Shown: positions 33,364 to 43,689 of the stretch, piece by piece
How the letters are laid out: each line of letters begins with the position of its first letter
Numbering within the stretch: position 1 is the first letter of the stretch
Source: Bacteroides sp.
GTDB taxonomy: Bacteria > Bacteroidota > Bacteroidia > Bacteroidales > Bacteroidaceae
DNA: 64,000 nt
Direction of reading: 5' to 3'
Assembly: GCA_019414665.1 (NCBI GenBank)
Contig: DXLO01000001.1
Location: forward strand, 62,001 to 126,000
Translations under genes and position numbers: made by a program
Notes under the pieces: model-generated
Seen by the model: the letters and a program-made list of their open reading frames with translations, nothing else
What the model was told of the DNA's origin: nothing
Databases searched by the model: none

Positions 33364-34812
33364 ATGAAGGAAGAATTCGAGCTAATCGCCAAGACTTTCC
33401 AGGGACTGGAAGAAGTACTGGCAAAAGAACTCACCGAGCTGGGAGCCAGCAATATAGAAGTAGGAAGACGCATGGTAGCCTTTACGGGCGATAAAGAAAT
33501 GATGTATAGGGCAAACTTCTGCCTGCGTACTGCCATCCGCATCCTGAAACCCATCAAACATTTTGAGGCGAAGAATGCCGATGAAGTTTACGAAGCTATC
33601 AAGGCCATTGCGTGGGAAGACTTCTTGGATAAAGATAAAAGTTTTGCCGTAGACGCTGTGGTTTTCTCGAACGAGTTCCGTCACTCCAAGTTCGTAGCCT
33701 ACAAAGTAAAAGACGCCATTGTGGACTATTTCCGTGAAAAGACAGGAGAGCGCCCCTCGGTACGCATCAACCATCCCGACGTGGCACTGAACATCCATAT
33801 AGCCGAAAATAAATGCACTCTGTCACTGGATAGTTCGGGCGAGTCACTCCACCGCCGGGGTTATCGCCAGGAAGCTGTAGAAGCTCCTTTGAATGAGGTA
33901 CTGGCAGCCGGTATGATCCTGATGACCGGATGGAAAGGCGAATGTGATTTGATAGACCCGATGTGCGGTTCAGGAACAATACCTATCGAAGCCGCCCTGA
34001 TAGCACGTAACATCGCTCCCGGCGTATTCCGTAAGGAGTTCGCTTTTGAAAAGTGGAACGATTTTGATCAGGAACTATTTGACCGCATCTACAATGACGA
34101 CTCACAGGAACGTGAGTTCACACATAAGATTTTTGGATATGACAATAATCCGAAAGCAAATGAAATTGCCACTCACAATGTGAAAGCAGCCGGACTGAGC
34201 AAGGAGATTATCTTAAAAATCCAACCGTTCCAGCAATTTGAGCAACCCAAAGAAAAAAGCATCATCATCACCAACCCTCCTTATGGAGAACGTATCTCAA
34301 CCAATGATTTGCTGGGCCTGTATCAAATGATAGGCGAACGTCTGAAACACTCTTTCACCGGCAATGATGCATGGGTACTAAGTTACCGTGAAGAATGTTT
34401 CGACCAGATTGGTTTAAAGCCTTCTATAAAAATCCCCCTGTTCAACGGTTCGTTGGAATGTGAATTCCGCAAATACCAATTATTCAACGGCAAATTCAAA
34501 GAATTCCGTAGTGAGAACGCCGATCGGGAATTCAAGCCCCGCCGGGAAGAAATCCGCCCGCGCCGTAACACGGAAAAGGTAGAATATGGAGAACGCAGAG
34601 AACGTCGTAGTTTTGACAACAGACGTGAAGAACACGGAGAGTACAAAGGAGGAGAGCGCAGAGAAAGACGCTCTTTTGATGACAAACGTGAGGGACGTGG
34701 CGATTTCAAAAGAGGAGAACACCGCAACTTTGGTGACAGACGTGAAGGCCGCGACAATTTCAAAAGCAGTCCCCGTAAATTTGACGACAATAAGGAAAAG
34801 ACAGAAGAATAA
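33364..34812 (+). CDS. THUMP-domain rRNA methyltransferase (RlmL N-terminal type) with charged repeat tail
   Basis: 482 residues. N-terminal THUMP region (about 1-160, with AKTFQGLEEVLAKEL), then a Rossmann methyltransferase with IDPMCGSGTIPIEAAL near residue 200 and the NPPYGERI motif near 302 that positions the guanine base. It corresponds to the N-terminal half of RlmL (23S rRNA m2G2445 methylation), without the RlmK half. Residues from about 385 on form a disordered tail rich in Arg, Glu, Asp and Gly with repeated GERRERRSFD, likely RNA-binding. First gene of a plus-strand cluster; the DPP-IV start is 6 bases downstream. Confidence 0.9.
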   Translation: MKEEFELIAKTFQGLEEVLAKELTELGASNIEVGRRMVAFTGDKEMMYRANFCLRTAIRILKPIKHFEAKNADEVYEAIKAIAWEDFLDKDKSFAVDAVVFSNEFRHSKFVAYKVKDAIVDYFREKTGERPSVRINHPDVALNIHIAENKCTLSLDSSGESLHRRGYRQEAVEAPLNEVLAAGMILMTGWKGECDLIDPMCGSGTIPIEAALIARNIAPGVFRKEFAFEKWNDFDQELFDRIYNDDSQEREFTHKIFGYDNNPKANEIATHNVKAAGLSKEIILKIQPFQQFEQPKEKSIIITNPPYGERISTNDLLGLYQMIGERLKHSFTGNDAWVLSYREECFDQIGLKPSIKIPLFNGSLECEFRKYQLFNGKFKEFRSENADREFKPRREEIRPRRNTEKVEYGERRERRSFDNRREEHGEYKGGERRERRSFDDKREGRGDFKRGEHRNFGDRREGRDNFKSSPRKFDDNKEKTEE

Positions 34813-34818
34813 ACAGTT

Positions 34819-37032
34819 ATGAGAAAATTAATCAATCTGATTGCCTTATTAATCATGGCTTCATCTGTAACATGGGCACAAGACAAGAAAAGTTTCACAC
34901 TGGAAGACTTGATGCCGGGAGGAAACAATTATTATAACCTGCTTCCACAAAATCTGTATGGTTTGCAATGGTGGGGAGATGTATGCATCAACGCCGACAT
35001 AGAAGAGGTAAAAACCATCCAGCCGGCAAATGGGAAGGAAAACGTACTTATCACTTTGCAGGAAGTGAATGAACTGTTGGCAAACAAGGAATTAGGGAAA
35101 ATCAACCACTTCAGGAATGCATCTTTCCCATATGCTGAAAAGATGATGCTGGTAAATACCACATCCAATAAAGTGCTGATCGATTTAACTAAAAAGGAAA
35201 TAATATGGAGTCAGCCTCTCTCTCCTAAAGCCGCCAACCAGGACTGGAACAAGGAAAGCCGTTCATTGGCTTATACCCTTGACAACAATCTGTTTGTAAC
35301 GACTGCCGACGGGAAAACGCAACAAGTCACCGACGAACCGAAAGGCATCGTATGCGGACAAAGTGTACACCGTCAGGAATTTGGTATCTCGAAAGGTACT
35401 TTCTGGAGTCCGAAAGGAAATCTGCTTGCTTTCTACCGCATGGACGAAAGCATGGTAACCGATTATCCACAAGTAAATACCTCCACCCGCATAGCGACAC
35501 TGGAGCCGGACAAGTATCCGATGGCAGGAATGACCAGCCACAAAGTGACTGTCGGCATCTACAATCCGGCGACCCAAAAAACAGTTTATCTGAAAGCCGG
35601 CGACCCTACCGACCGTTATTTTACCAATATCAGCTGGAGTCCTGACGAAAAAAGCGTTTATGTCATTGAACTGAACCGTGACCAGAACCATGCCCTGCTA
35701 TGCTGCTATGACGCGGAAACAGGAGAGCCACTGAAAAGCAATCCCCTTTACGAAGAGAAGCATACTAAATATGTAGAGCCCCAACATCCCATCGTCTTTC
35801 TGCCATGGGACCACACGAAGTTCATCTATCAGAGCCAGCGCGACGGCTACAACCATCTTTACCTGATGGACACCAAGACTTCCGTATATCCGGAATCACA
35901 TGGAGCCGCGGCCGGAGGTTCTTACCGGGAAAGCTACAAGACCAGACAGCTTACCCAAGGCAACTGGGTAGTACAAAACATCCTCGGATTCAATGAAAAG
36001 ACCAAGGAAGTCATCATCATGAGCACAGAGGTTTCCCCTTTGCAGAGCAACGCATACGCTGTGAATGTAAAGACAGGCAAACGCCGCCTCATCGGCAATA
36101 AAGACGGTATGCATCATGTACAACTGTCCGGTAGCGGCAACTATGTGATAGACAATTATACTTCTTTCACCATTCCCCGGAATATCGAGATCGTTCCCAC
36201 TTCCGGAAAGGGAAAGACTATCAGCCTGTTGACCGCCACCAATCCGTTGGAAGCATACAATATGCCCGAAATCACTGTCGGTACCCTCAAGGCAGCCGAC
36301 GGCAAGACCGACTTATACTACCGCCTGATAAAGCCGGTGAATTTTGACCCCAACAAAAAATACCCGGCCGTAGTCTACGTGTATGGCGGACCACATGCCC
36401 AACTAATCCACAACAACCGCAACTATGACGCCCGCGGATGGGATATTTACATGGCACAACTGGGTTACGTCATGCTGACCGTTGACAACCGGGGCAGTGA
36501 CAACCGGGGACTGGAATTTGAGAACTGTACGTTCCGCCAATTGGGAACCGAAGAGATGAAAGACCAGGTAAAAGGAGTGGATTTCTTAAAATCATTGGGT
36601 TATGTGGACAATAACCGCATTGGCGTACATGGTTGGAGCTTCGGTGGTTTCATGACCACCAACTTGATGCTGACTTACCCCGAACTATTCAAAGTAGGAG
36701 TAGCCGGCGGTCCTGTCATCGACTGGGCTTACTACGAAGTAATGTACGGCGAACGCTACATGGATACTCCGCAAACCAACCCCGAAGGCTACAAGAACGC
36801 CAACCTGAAGCTGAGAGCCGGAAACCTGAAAGGACGCTTGGAAGTGATCATTGGCGCCAATGACCCCACTTGTGTTCCCCAGCACAGCATCAGTTTCCTC
36901 CGTGCCTGCATTGATGCCGGAACCCAACCCGATTTCTTTATGTATCCGGGCGACGGTCATAATATGTTCGGACGCGACCGTGTGCACTTGTATGAACGCA
37001 TTACACGCTATTTTGAAGACCACTTAAAATAA
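34819..37032 (+). CDS. Dipeptidyl peptidase IV (S9 family)
   Basis: 737 residues. Signal peptide to about residue 20 (SSVTWAQ). N-terminal eight-bladed propeller domain, then an alpha/beta hydrolase domain with Ser607 in GWSFGG, Asp682 in GANDPTC and His714 in GDGHNM, the expected catalytic triad. The pair of glutamates in the propeller that bind the N-terminus in DPP-IV would lie near residue 200 (FYRMDES region lies there). It removes X-Pro dipeptides from peptides in the periplasm. Coupled to the methyltransferase gene; purD follows 15 bases later. Confidence 0.94.
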   Translation: MRKLINLIALLIMASSVTWAQDKKSFTLEDLMPGGNNYYNLLPQNLYGLQWWGDVCINADIEEVKTIQPANGKENVLITLQEVNELLANKELGKINHFRNASFPYAEKMMLVNTTSNKVLIDLTKKEIIWSQPLSPKAANQDWNKESRSLAYTLDNNLFVTTADGKTQQVTDEPKGIVCGQSVHRQEFGISKGTFWSPKGNLLAFYRMDESMVTDYPQVNTSTRIATLEPDKYPMAGMTSHKVTVGIYNPATQKTVYLKAGDPTDRYFTNISWSPDEKSVYVIELNRDQNHALLCCYDAETGEPLKSNPLYEEKHTKYVEPQHPIVFLPWDHTKFIYQSQRDGYNHLYLMDTKTSVYPESHGAAAGGSYRESYKTRQLTQGNWVVQNILGFNEKTKEVIIMSTEVSPLQSNAYAVNVKTGKRRLIGNKDGMHHVQLSGSGNYVIDNYTSFTIPRNIEIVPTSGKGKTISLLTATNPLEAYNMPEITVGTLKAADGKTDLYYRLIKPVNFDPNKKYPAVVYVYGGPHAQLIHNNRNYDARGWDIYMAQLGYVMLTVDNRGSDNRGLEFENCTFRQLGTEEMKDQVKGVDFLKSLGYVDNNRIGVHGWSFGGFMTTNLMLTYPELFKVGVAGGPVIDWAYYEVMYGERYMDTPQTNPEGYKNANLKLRAGNLKGRLEVIIGANDPTCVPQHSISFLRACIDAGTQPDFFMYPGDGHNMFGRDRVHLYERITRYFEDHLK

Positions 37033-37047
37033 ACAAAAGATAAGATT

Positions 37048-38316
37048 ATGAAACTGTTGCTATTAGGCTCAGGCGGACGTGAACACGCCCTGGCATGGAA
37101 GATTGCTCAAAGTCCCAAAATCGAGAAACTCTATATCGCCCCGGGAAATGCCGGCACAAGTAATGTAGGCGAGAATGTAGCGATTAAAGCAGATGACTTT
37201 ACAGCAATCAGAGAGTTTGTAGTAAAGAATAATATAGATATGGTAGTGGTAGGTCCCGAAGACCCGTTAGTCAAAGGAATCTATGACTATTTCAAAAAAG
37301 ATGAAGCGCTGAAAAACATTCCTGTTATCGGGCCTTCAAAAGCGGGTGCGGTACTGGAAGGCAGCAAGGAGTTCGCCAAAGGCTTCATGCAACGCCATAA
37401 TATCCCGACAGCCGGTTACAAAAGTATCACTGCCGCAAATCTGGAAGAAGGACTAGCCTTTCTGGAAACATTGGAAGCTCCATACGTACTGAAAGCCGAC
37501 GGTCTTTGCGCCGGAAAAGGCGTACTGATTCTGCCCACCCTGGAAGAAGCCAAGAAAGAATTGAAAGAAATGCTGAGCGGAATGTTCGGTGACGCTTCCG
37601 CCACCGTAGTGATTGAAGAATTCCTGAGCGGTATAGAATGTTCCGTATTCGTTCTGACCGATGGAAAGAACTACAAGATTCTGCCCGAAGCAAAAGACTA
37701 CAAACGCATCGGCGAAGGCGACAAAGGGCTGAACACCGGTGGTATGGGTAGTGTATCTCCTGTTCCGTTTGCCGACAAAGCATGGATGGAAAAAGTGGAA
37801 GAACGTATCATCCGCCCCACAGTAGAAGGACTGGCAGCAGAAGGCATCGACTATAAAGGCTTTATCTTCTTCGGCCTGATTAATGTAAAAGGCGAACCGA
37901 TGGTCATTGAATACAATGTACGCATGGGCGACCCGGAAACGGAAAGTGTCATGCTGCGCATCAAGAGTGACTTGGTGGAACTGCTTGAAGGAGTGGCAAC
38001 AGGCAATCTGAATGAAAAAGTCCTGGAGATAGACCCCCGTTCGGCAGTATGCGTCATGCTGGTATCCGGCGGATATCCGGAACATTATGACAAGGGATTT
38101 GCCATCAGCGGAGTAGAAGAGATTGAAAACAGCATTGTATTCCATGCAGGAACAGCACTGAAAGACGGACAGGTAGTCACTAGCGGCGGACGTGTCATTG
38201 CAGTCAGCTCCTACGGTGCCAATAAAGAAGAAGCCTTGGCACAATCATTCGCCAATGCGAAGAAAATCAATTTCGACAAGAAATATTTCCGTTCAGATAT
38301 TGGATTCGACCTGTAA
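37048..38316 (+). CDS. purD: Phosphoribosylamine-glycine ligase
   Basis: 422 residues, complete. It begins [20 protein letters not shown], then [13 protein letters not shown], an ATP-grasp domain (about 105-320: [42 protein letters not shown]) and the C-terminal GARS domain ([18 protein letters not shown]). It joins glycine to phosphoribosylamine in the second step of purine synthesis, in the cytoplasm. Part of the plus-strand run; 18 bases separate it from the next gene. Confidence 0.97.
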   Translation: MKLLLLGSGGREHALAWKIAQSPKIEKLYIAPGNAGTSNVGENVAIKADDFTAIREFVVKNNIDMVVVGPEDPLVKGIYDYFKKDEALKNIPVIGPSKAGAVLEGSKEFAKGFMQRHNIPTAGYKSITAANLEEGLAFLETLEAPYVLKADGLCAGKGVLILPTLEEAKKELKEMLSGMFGDASATVVIEEFLSGIECSVFVLTDGKNYKILPEAKDYKRIGEGDKGLNTGGMGSVSPVPFADKAWMEKVEERIIRPTVEGLAAEGIDYKGFIFFGLINVKGEPMVIEYNVRMGDPETESVMLRIKSDLVELLEGVATGNLNEKVLEIDPRSAVCVMLVSGGYPEHYDKGFAISGVEEIENSIVFHAGTALKDGQVVTSGGRVIAVSSYGANKEEALAQSFANAKKINFDKKYFRSDIGFDL

Positions 38317-38334
38317 TCAGCGGACTATCACCCC

Positions 38335-39270
38335 ATGGCAGGCTATGACAAATTCCAAATAGATATGGCAAAGGGAAGATTCACCTTCCCTGTTGCCATC
38401 CTTATATGCCTGCTTCTCCGGATCATCACGGGCAATGAATGGCAGGATGTAATCAATTTGCTGGTCTGTGCTTTGACTGCCTATCTGCTGATCGAGATAA
38501 ACACCGCCTTCACGCTGATACGGACACGCAGTACCTTGCATGTCAGCTTTTACGTATTCCTGTCCACGGCCTGCCTGTTTCTGCATTCCTTCCAGTATGC
38601 CGTTTTTGCGCCACTCACTTTTCTGATCGCTATTTCCCAATTATTCAGCAGCTACGAATCTCCCTATCCGGCGGGAAGTATATTCCACGCTTTCTTTTTC
38701 ATCGGACTGGGAAGCCTGTTGTTTCCACAGTTGCTTTACTTTGTACCTCTGTTCTATTTGGGGATGATCAGTTTCAGATCCCTGTCACTCAAAAGTTTCT
38801 TTGCCGGACTTACAGGACTCTGTGTGCCCTACTGGCTCTTTTTCGGCTATGCGTTCTATTACGACAAAATGAATCTCTTCTATCACCCTTTACAGGAGCT
38901 TATTCATTTTCAACCCATCAGTTATGGGACATTAGGGATGGACAGAATCATATCCTGTGGAATCATCACCTTGATATCACTGGTCAGCAGCGTGCATTAT
39001 TTCCATGTTTCTTATTTAGACAAGGTACGCACGCGTATATTCCTTTTTTTCCTGATCGCCGTTGAAGCCTGGATTTATTTACTGGGTATCTTACAGCCAC
39101 AGCATTTCGACATCCTGTTGCAGATGCAGGTCATTGTAGGATCCATTTTAACAGGACATTTATTTACTTTAACCCACAACCGCTTTACCGGCATCTTTTT
39201 CATCATTACATTTGTTCTATTAATAGTTCTAACTATATACAATTTATGGATGCAATTCTTCAATTCCTGA
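38335..39270 (+). CDS. Polytopic membrane protein, DUF6427-like
   Basis: 311 residues with about eight to nine hydrophobic segments from residue 15 onward and little outside the membrane. Landmarks: EINTAFTLIRTRSTLH and FYLSTACLFLHS-like segment near 75-95, and a conserved-looking FRSLSLKSFFAGLTGLCVPY near 140-160. I place it tentatively with the Bacteroidota DUF6427 membrane proteins; no function is established. A start at ATG 38365 is possible. The 3' end overlaps the next gene by 25 bases, showing cotranscription with the YqaA-like gene and mnmD. Confidence 0.7.
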   Translation: MAGYDKFQIDMAKGRFTFPVAILICLLLRIITGNEWQDVINLLVCALTAYLLIEINTAFTLIRTRSTLHVSFYVFLSTACLFLHSFQYAVFAPLTFLIAISQLFSSYESPYPAGSIFHAFFFIGLGSLLFPQLLYFVPLFYLGMISFRSLSLKSFFAGLTGLCVPYWLFFGYAFYYDKMNLFYHPLQELIHFQPISYGTLGMDRIISCGIITLISLVSSVHYFHVSYLDKVRTRIFLFFLIAVEAWIYLLGILQPQHFDILLQMQVIVGSILTGHLFTLTHNRFTGIFFIITFVLLIVLTIYNLWMQFFNS

Positions 39271-39713
39271 TCGACTGGGGATATTGGGGTCTTTTTCTAG
39301 GCTCTTTTATAGCCGGAAGTGTTCTCCCCTTCAGTTCGGAGGCCGTATTGGCAGCCTGTGTAGGTCCGTTGGGCTTAGACCCGGTGATCAGTATAACCGC
39401 CGCCACCGCCGGCAATGTTGCCGGAGGCATGACCTGCTACTGGATGGGACATCTGGGCAATATGGAATGGATCGAGAAATATTTTCATGTAAAAAAAGAG
39501 AAGATGGACCGTGCGGAGCGGTTTGTACACGGACGGGGTGCCTGGATGGCTTTCTTCGCCTTTATCCCTATTTTGGGAAGTGCCATATCCATTGTATTGG
39601 GCATGATGCGTGCCAATATATGGATTGTCATTCTCGCTATGACCATCGGAAAGATACTCCGCTACGCCTTATTGGTATGGGGAGTATTGGAAGCCTCCGC
39701 TTTAATGCATTAA
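39246..39713 (+). CDS. YqaA/DedA-type membrane protein
   Basis: 155 residues with about four membrane segments. GYWGLFLGSFIAGSVLPFSSE and NVAGGMTCYWMGHLG match the SNARE-associated (DedA) domain, and RFVHGRGAWMAFFAFIPILG carries the re-entrant-loop arginine and proline residues of that superfamily. Shorter than classical DedA (about 200), as usual for YqaA. DedA relatives recycle undecaprenyl phosphate or phospholipids across the membrane. Overlaps the upstream gene by 25 bases and precedes mnmD by 4 bases. Confidence 0.88.
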   Translation: MDAILQFLIDWGYWGLFLGSFIAGSVLPFSSEAVLAACVGPLGLDPVISITAATAGNVAGGMTCYWMGHLGNMEWIEKYFHVKKEKMDRAERFVHGRGAWMAFFAFIPILGSAISIVLGMMRANIWIVILAMTIGKILRYALLVWGVLEASALMH

Positions 39714-39717
39714 AATT

Positions 39718-40401
39718 ATGAAACTGGAACAAACAGCAGATGGAAGTTATACCCTCTATGTACCCGAACTGGACGAACATTATCATTCGGTGAAAGGGGC
39801 ACTGACGGAGTCACAACATATTTTTATCGAAATGGGATTAAAGCATTCTCCCGTTTCCGAGCCCCACATTCTGGAGATAGGACTAGGAACAGGGCTGAAT
39901 GCCTTTCTGACACTGCTTTCAGCAGAAGAGACCCGACGGAAAGTACATTATACCGGTATCGAACGCTATCCGTTAGCCGAAGAAACCTTGAAGCAACTGG
40001 ACTACCCCCGCCTGATCGGCAAACAGCATGAGGAGGATTATTACGCCATTCACCGGGCGCCCTGGAACACAGAAACAGAGGTATCCCCTTGGTTCACATT
40101 ACATAAAATTGAAGATGATTTTACCCGGCTTTTCAACCCGGAGGAAGGCAGCCGTCCCGCCGTTCCCTTATACGATATCATCTACTTTGATGCCTTCGCT
40201 CCCGAAAAACAACCCGAAATGTGGGAACAATCTCTTTTCGATACTTTATACAAGGTATTGAATGAAGGAGGTATCCTGACAACTTACTGTGCCAAAGGGG
40301 TGGTAAGAAGGATGCTGCAAACAGCCGGATTCACAGTAGAACGCCTTCCCGGCCCTCCGGGGGGAAAACGCGAGATACTGCGGGCAACCAAGTCTGATTA
40401 A
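39718..40401 (+). CDS. mnmD: tRNA 5-aminomethyl-2-thiouridine methyltransferase MnmD
   Basis: 227 residues. SAM-binding HILEIGLGTGLNAFL near residue 55, YTGIERYPL, and IIYFDAFAPEKQPEMWE (the DAF motif) with LPGPPGGKREILRA at the end define the DUF752/MnmC-N type methyltransferase. As a free-standing MnmD without the FAD oxidase domain it finishes the mnm5s2U34 modification of tRNA wobble bases. Last gene of the plus-strand cluster. Confidence 0.94.
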   Translation: MKLEQTADGSYTLYVPELDEHYHSVKGALTESQHIFIEMGLKHSPVSEPHILEIGLGTGLNAFLTLLSAEETRRKVHYTGIERYPLAEETLKQLDYPRLIGKQHEEDYYAIHRAPWNTETEVSPWFTLHKIEDDFTRLFNPEEGSRPAVPLYDIIYFDAFAPEKQPEMWEQSLFDTLYKVLNEGGILTTYCAKGVVRRMLQTAGFTVERLPGPPGGKREILRATKSD

Positions 40402-40591
40402 ACTTCTAGGACCGAAACTGATGAATGGTCAAGTTTCACCTAAAACAGTAAAACCGTTGTAAAATCCTTCAAATCCGTCATATACGCATAACTGCATATT
40501 TATCAGCAAATTACCATGAAACATTCATCGCTGAATCCGTCATAGATTCTTCATATTCTTTCTCCACGCTGAGATGATTGCCGTTATATAC

Positions 40592-40626
40592 ATAAAAAAT
40601 CTCCGGCTTGTCACAAGCCAGAGATT
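40592..40626 (-). terminator. Minus-strand terminator hairpin with T run
   Basis: On the minus strand AATCTCTGGCTTG pairs with CAAGCCGGAGATT (one G-U wobble), 3-base loop, and TTTTTT follows directly. It lies about 170 bases after the lipoprotein stop. Confidence 0.75.
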
Positions 40627-40756
40627 CTGTTTTATAAATCTAAAGTTTTTATTATATAAGATTCTCCTGTCGGAGAAAGTCTTATCTTGCTGAAAAAATG
40701 AACTTTATCCGAATTGGGATTGTATCGTTTCCTGATAAATTCATTTGTTTAGAAGG

Positions 40757-40785
40757 AACCGCTCCCCCACGAGAGGGAAGCAGTT
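40757..40785 (-). terminator. Hairpin just after the lipoprotein stop codon
   Basis: On the minus strand AACTGCTTCCC pairs with GGGGAGCGGTT using two G-U pairs. It starts 12 bases beyond the stop; the T run is on the plus-strand side, so it is a weak terminator for this gene or a 3'-end stabiliser. Confidence 0.5.
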
Positions 40786-40797
40786 TTTTAACCAAGT

Positions 40798-43680
40798 TTA
40801 TTTTGCAGCTTTAACAACTACTTTCAGAGTCTTAGTTACACCGAATACATCTTTCAGTTTGAATTCGATAGTAACAGGTTCTGTAGTACCAATGCTAGAA
40901 GGCAACTGGATCATGATACCACCAGGAACAGCAGCATAGCCTTCACTCTTCACAGCTTCGTTAGCACCAAGATCTGTAACGATAACATCTGTTGCACTGA
41001 TAGTGCCTGGTTCCCAAGCTCTGGTCTTGGTATTAGCATTAGTTACGAATTTAGCATTAGTGTTAACCGTACCTACAGAAACAGGGATAGCAACTTTGTT
41101 ACCGTTCTTGTAATAGTATGCAGATGCATTAGCATTAGCCAGCGTGAAGTTTGTAGCGAATCCTTCAGTACCTTCTTCAAATCCTTGACGGAGGTTCATA
41201 TCAGAACGCTTATCCACATTGCCGTCAGCCTTAACACCGTCGAACAGATAGAATGTATCATCCAAAGCATCCACCAAAGTAAAGTCAGCATCTGTCAGAA
41301 CCACTTCACGAGTTACATTGTTAGAAGTAAATTCTTTCTTAGCTTCTACCTTCTTAGCGTCACCCATCAAGCTAGCGAATCTCAGAGTAAAGTCTGATAC
41401 TTGTTCCTTAGTTGCCGGATATACTCCGTAGAACCTGTAGTTGGCAACTATCGGAAGATTAGCTTCTCCAGTAGTTACATTTCCAACAAGAGTACGTGTA
41501 TTCCATTCTTTTGCAAGACTTGAATATACGATATTAGTCAAAGGAATATTCTGAAGTCTCGTAGCATAATCTTGACCTAACACTTCATAACCGGAATAAG
41601 TAAACCAATTATCTACATTTTCATTATGGCTCAAAGTATAGTACTGAGCTGTAGAACCAAATACAGTATATTGTTTAGCATATGCAGTAGTAAATGCTTC
41701 ATAGAATGGAACACTCATAATTTCTACATCGCCTTCTTTTACCAAGTCACCATAAATGCTCAATACATTCTTCTTGTCATTCCAGATAGCCTTCTCACCG
41801 TTTACACGAGTAATATCCAAAGTCGGCTGAGTGAATTCGAATGGCAAGATGATCGAAGCAACAGGTGTGTTGGTGTCTTCATCTTTCACTGTCAAAGTCA
41901 ACTGATAAGCGTTCTTCAAAGTGAAGTTATACGGATATCCTTCAGATACAACGAACTGGAATGTTATGGTGTTGTCCACAATAGCATAACGAACATTATA
42001 CCCTTTTGTCCAGTTATCCCAATATTCATTGTTTTCGCCTTCACCACCAATCAATTCGAAATCAATGCGTCCAGCTTCAACGGCACTCTTCCATACAGCC
42101 TTTTCTATAGCACTCATTTCATTGATTATTTTATCCAATGAATAAGCCTTAGTATTAAGAGCAAATACTTGCTTCTCATTAGCAGACCAAGAACCAGTAG
42201 TAGGTCTCAGTTCAGGATTATAATTAGGATCCTTGTCGTTTTCAACAATTAACTTAGCATCCATCGGAGTATACAGACGTTCCAAAGTAATTTCATGAGC
42301 ATTTGCCATTTCTTCACGCTGATAAGCAAAGAAGTGAGGCGCATCTTTATCGCCTTGTACGATAGTACCGTCCATCAAAATGTAGTTGTAAACAAACTCA
42401 ATGTAGTTATTTACTCCTGTTTCTCTTGTGAACTTGAAGCTATGACCTTCTTTATCTATTTCCACACCATACAACTGTGCGTTCTTCAAGTTCTTGGCAG
42501 ATTGTTCCAAAGTAATCCAGTAGTCATATACAGCAGCTGCATCTACAGACGGAGAAATATAAGAAACAATAGGAGTATAATCTACATTAACTGCACAATT
42601 TTCCAAGTTGCGCAAACCTACATTAACTTCGCCAATCTTCTTCAACTGAGCACTCAAATCATACGGAGTTTTAATTATTGTTTCATTCAAAGTAGCAGTC
42701 AGAGACAAAGCGTGTTTTGCACCGTCATTAGCCTTGAACAACAGATAGTTCTTCGTTCTGGCATCATCAATATTTTCATAACGGACAAAGTCATGAGGCA
42801 ATACCCATACTGCATTTTCAGAAGTGGCTCTAGTCAATACACCCTTAAACGGAACAGCATCCTTAAACGGCAATTCTGTATCCACATTGGCAGAGTTCAT
42901 CAAGTTGAATGAATAAGCAGAAGCATCTGTTCCCTGAGGATTAACCACAACTTCCAAGTCGCGATCAAGAGTGGTGTACAAACCTTTCTTCAAAGTTTTT
43001 TTGGCTGGTCCGTACTCAACATCCTTCTCATTAATTCCATAAAGTGCATGCATCGGATTAGCACCATTCAAGACATCCATATAACCCATAGTAGCACTGC
43101 TCGGAATAAAAATAGTCTGTTCATCACCATTTTCATCCTTTACAGTAATGTTCCAGCCACCTTTTACTTGTGCAGCTACCGCACCACCGGCAATATATTC
43201 TGTTTCAACGTATGCAGCCTTTTCGGTATCCCATACCATCCAGTAACCGTTTTCGCTAATCTTTGCATCATGTCCGGCAGCGGCAGCATCACCCGGTTCG
43301 CCCTGGTCACCCTTGTCACCCTTATCTCCTTTTGCAGGATATTCAGATTTCACACCGTCAAATGCCCAGTAACCGTCAATGATGGTCACAACTGTACCAT
43401 TCTTACCGTCTTCACCTTTGTCACCTTTGATAGTTTCAATGGTACTTGTAGAATTGTCACTCCAGGTTACAGTGATACCGTCACCGTTCTTCACTACGTT
43501 GGTAACATACTTACCAGCATCAACTTTTGCCTGTAAAGCTGAAAGAGCTGACTTGATATCGACCAGTTCCTTGTCGATGCGGTCAATGTCCTCATCATAG
43601 TCTTTACAAGACACAAATGTTCCTGTTGACGAAACCATCAAGGCTCCGAACAGAACTGCACTTAAAAACTTTTTGTTCAT
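40798..43680 (-). CDS. Large surface lipoprotein with collagen-like segment (DUF4988/PL29-type N-terminus)
   Basis: 960 residues. Signal peptide with lipobox FVSC (Cys25), followed by KDYDED, which fits the lipoprotein export signal of Bacteroidota surface lipoproteins. A short coiled coil (IDRIDKELVDIKSALSALQA, about 32-52) leads to a beta segment and a collagen-like GDKGDKGDQGEPGD run near residue 117, an arrangement found in DUF4988 proteins. The remaining 800 residues are beta-rich repeats without recognised catalytic motifs. Probably a surface adhesin-like or glycan-binding protein. It lies 57 bases downstream of the AraC-type gene, likely in its operon. Confidence 0.85.
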   Translation of the reverse strand: MNKKFLSAVLFGALMVSSTGTFVSCKDYDEDIDRIDKELVDIKSALSALQAKVDAGKYVTNVVKNGDGITVTWSDNSTSTIETIKGDKGEDGKNGTVVTIIDGYWAFDGVKSEYPAKGDKGDKGDQGEPGDAAAAGHDAKISENGYWMVWDTEKAAYVETEYIAGGAVAAQVKGGWNITVKDENGDEQTIFIPSSATMGYMDVLNGANPMHALYGINEKDVEYGPAKKTLKKGLYTTLDRDLEVVVNPQGTDASAYSFNLMNSANVDTELPFKDAVPFKGVLTRATSENAVWVLPHDFVRYENIDDARTKNYLLFKANDGAKHALSLTATLNETIIKTPYDLSAQLKKIGEVNVGLRNLENCAVNVDYTPIVSYISPSVDAAAVYDYWITLEQSAKNLKNAQLYGVEIDKEGHSFKFTRETGVNNYIEFVYNYILMDGTIVQGDKDAPHFFAYQREEMANAHEITLERLYTPMDAKLIVENDKDPNYNPELRPTTGSWSANEKQVFALNTKAYSLDKIINEMSAIEKAVWKSAVEAGRIDFELIGGEGENNEYWDNWTKGYNVRYAIVDNTITFQFVVSEGYPYNFTLKNAYQLTLTVKDEDTNTPVASIILPFEFTQPTLDITRVNGEKAIWNDKKNVLSIYGDLVKEGDVEIMSVPFYEAFTTAYAKQYTVFGSTAQYYTLSHNENVDNWFTYSGYEVLGQDYATRLQNIPLTNIVYSSLAKEWNTRTLVGNVTTGEANLPIVANYRFYGVYPATKEQVSDFTLRFASLMGDAKKVEAKKEFTSNNVTREVVLTDADFTLVDALDDTFYLFDGVKADGNVDKRSDMNLRQGFEEGTEGFATNFTLANANASAYYYKNGNKVAIPVSVGTVNTNAKFVTNANTKTRAWEPGTISATDVIVTDLGANEAVKSEGYAAVPGGIMIQLPSSIGTTEPVTIEFKLKDVFGVTKTLKVVVKAAK

Positions 43681-43689
43681 AAATAAAGA

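Larger units (their letters stand above)
40402..40797. other. Spacer between convergent mnmD and the collagen-like lipoprotein gene
   Basis: About 400 bases without a gene. It contains two hairpins (40592-40626 and 40757-40785, separate entries), both better formed on the minus strand. Nothing else is recognised. Confidence 0.5.

Noticed and set aside
37453..38244. Open frame of about 260 codons antisense to purD
   Set aside because: Shadow of purD; composition rich in Phe, Cys and His with no recognisable domain.
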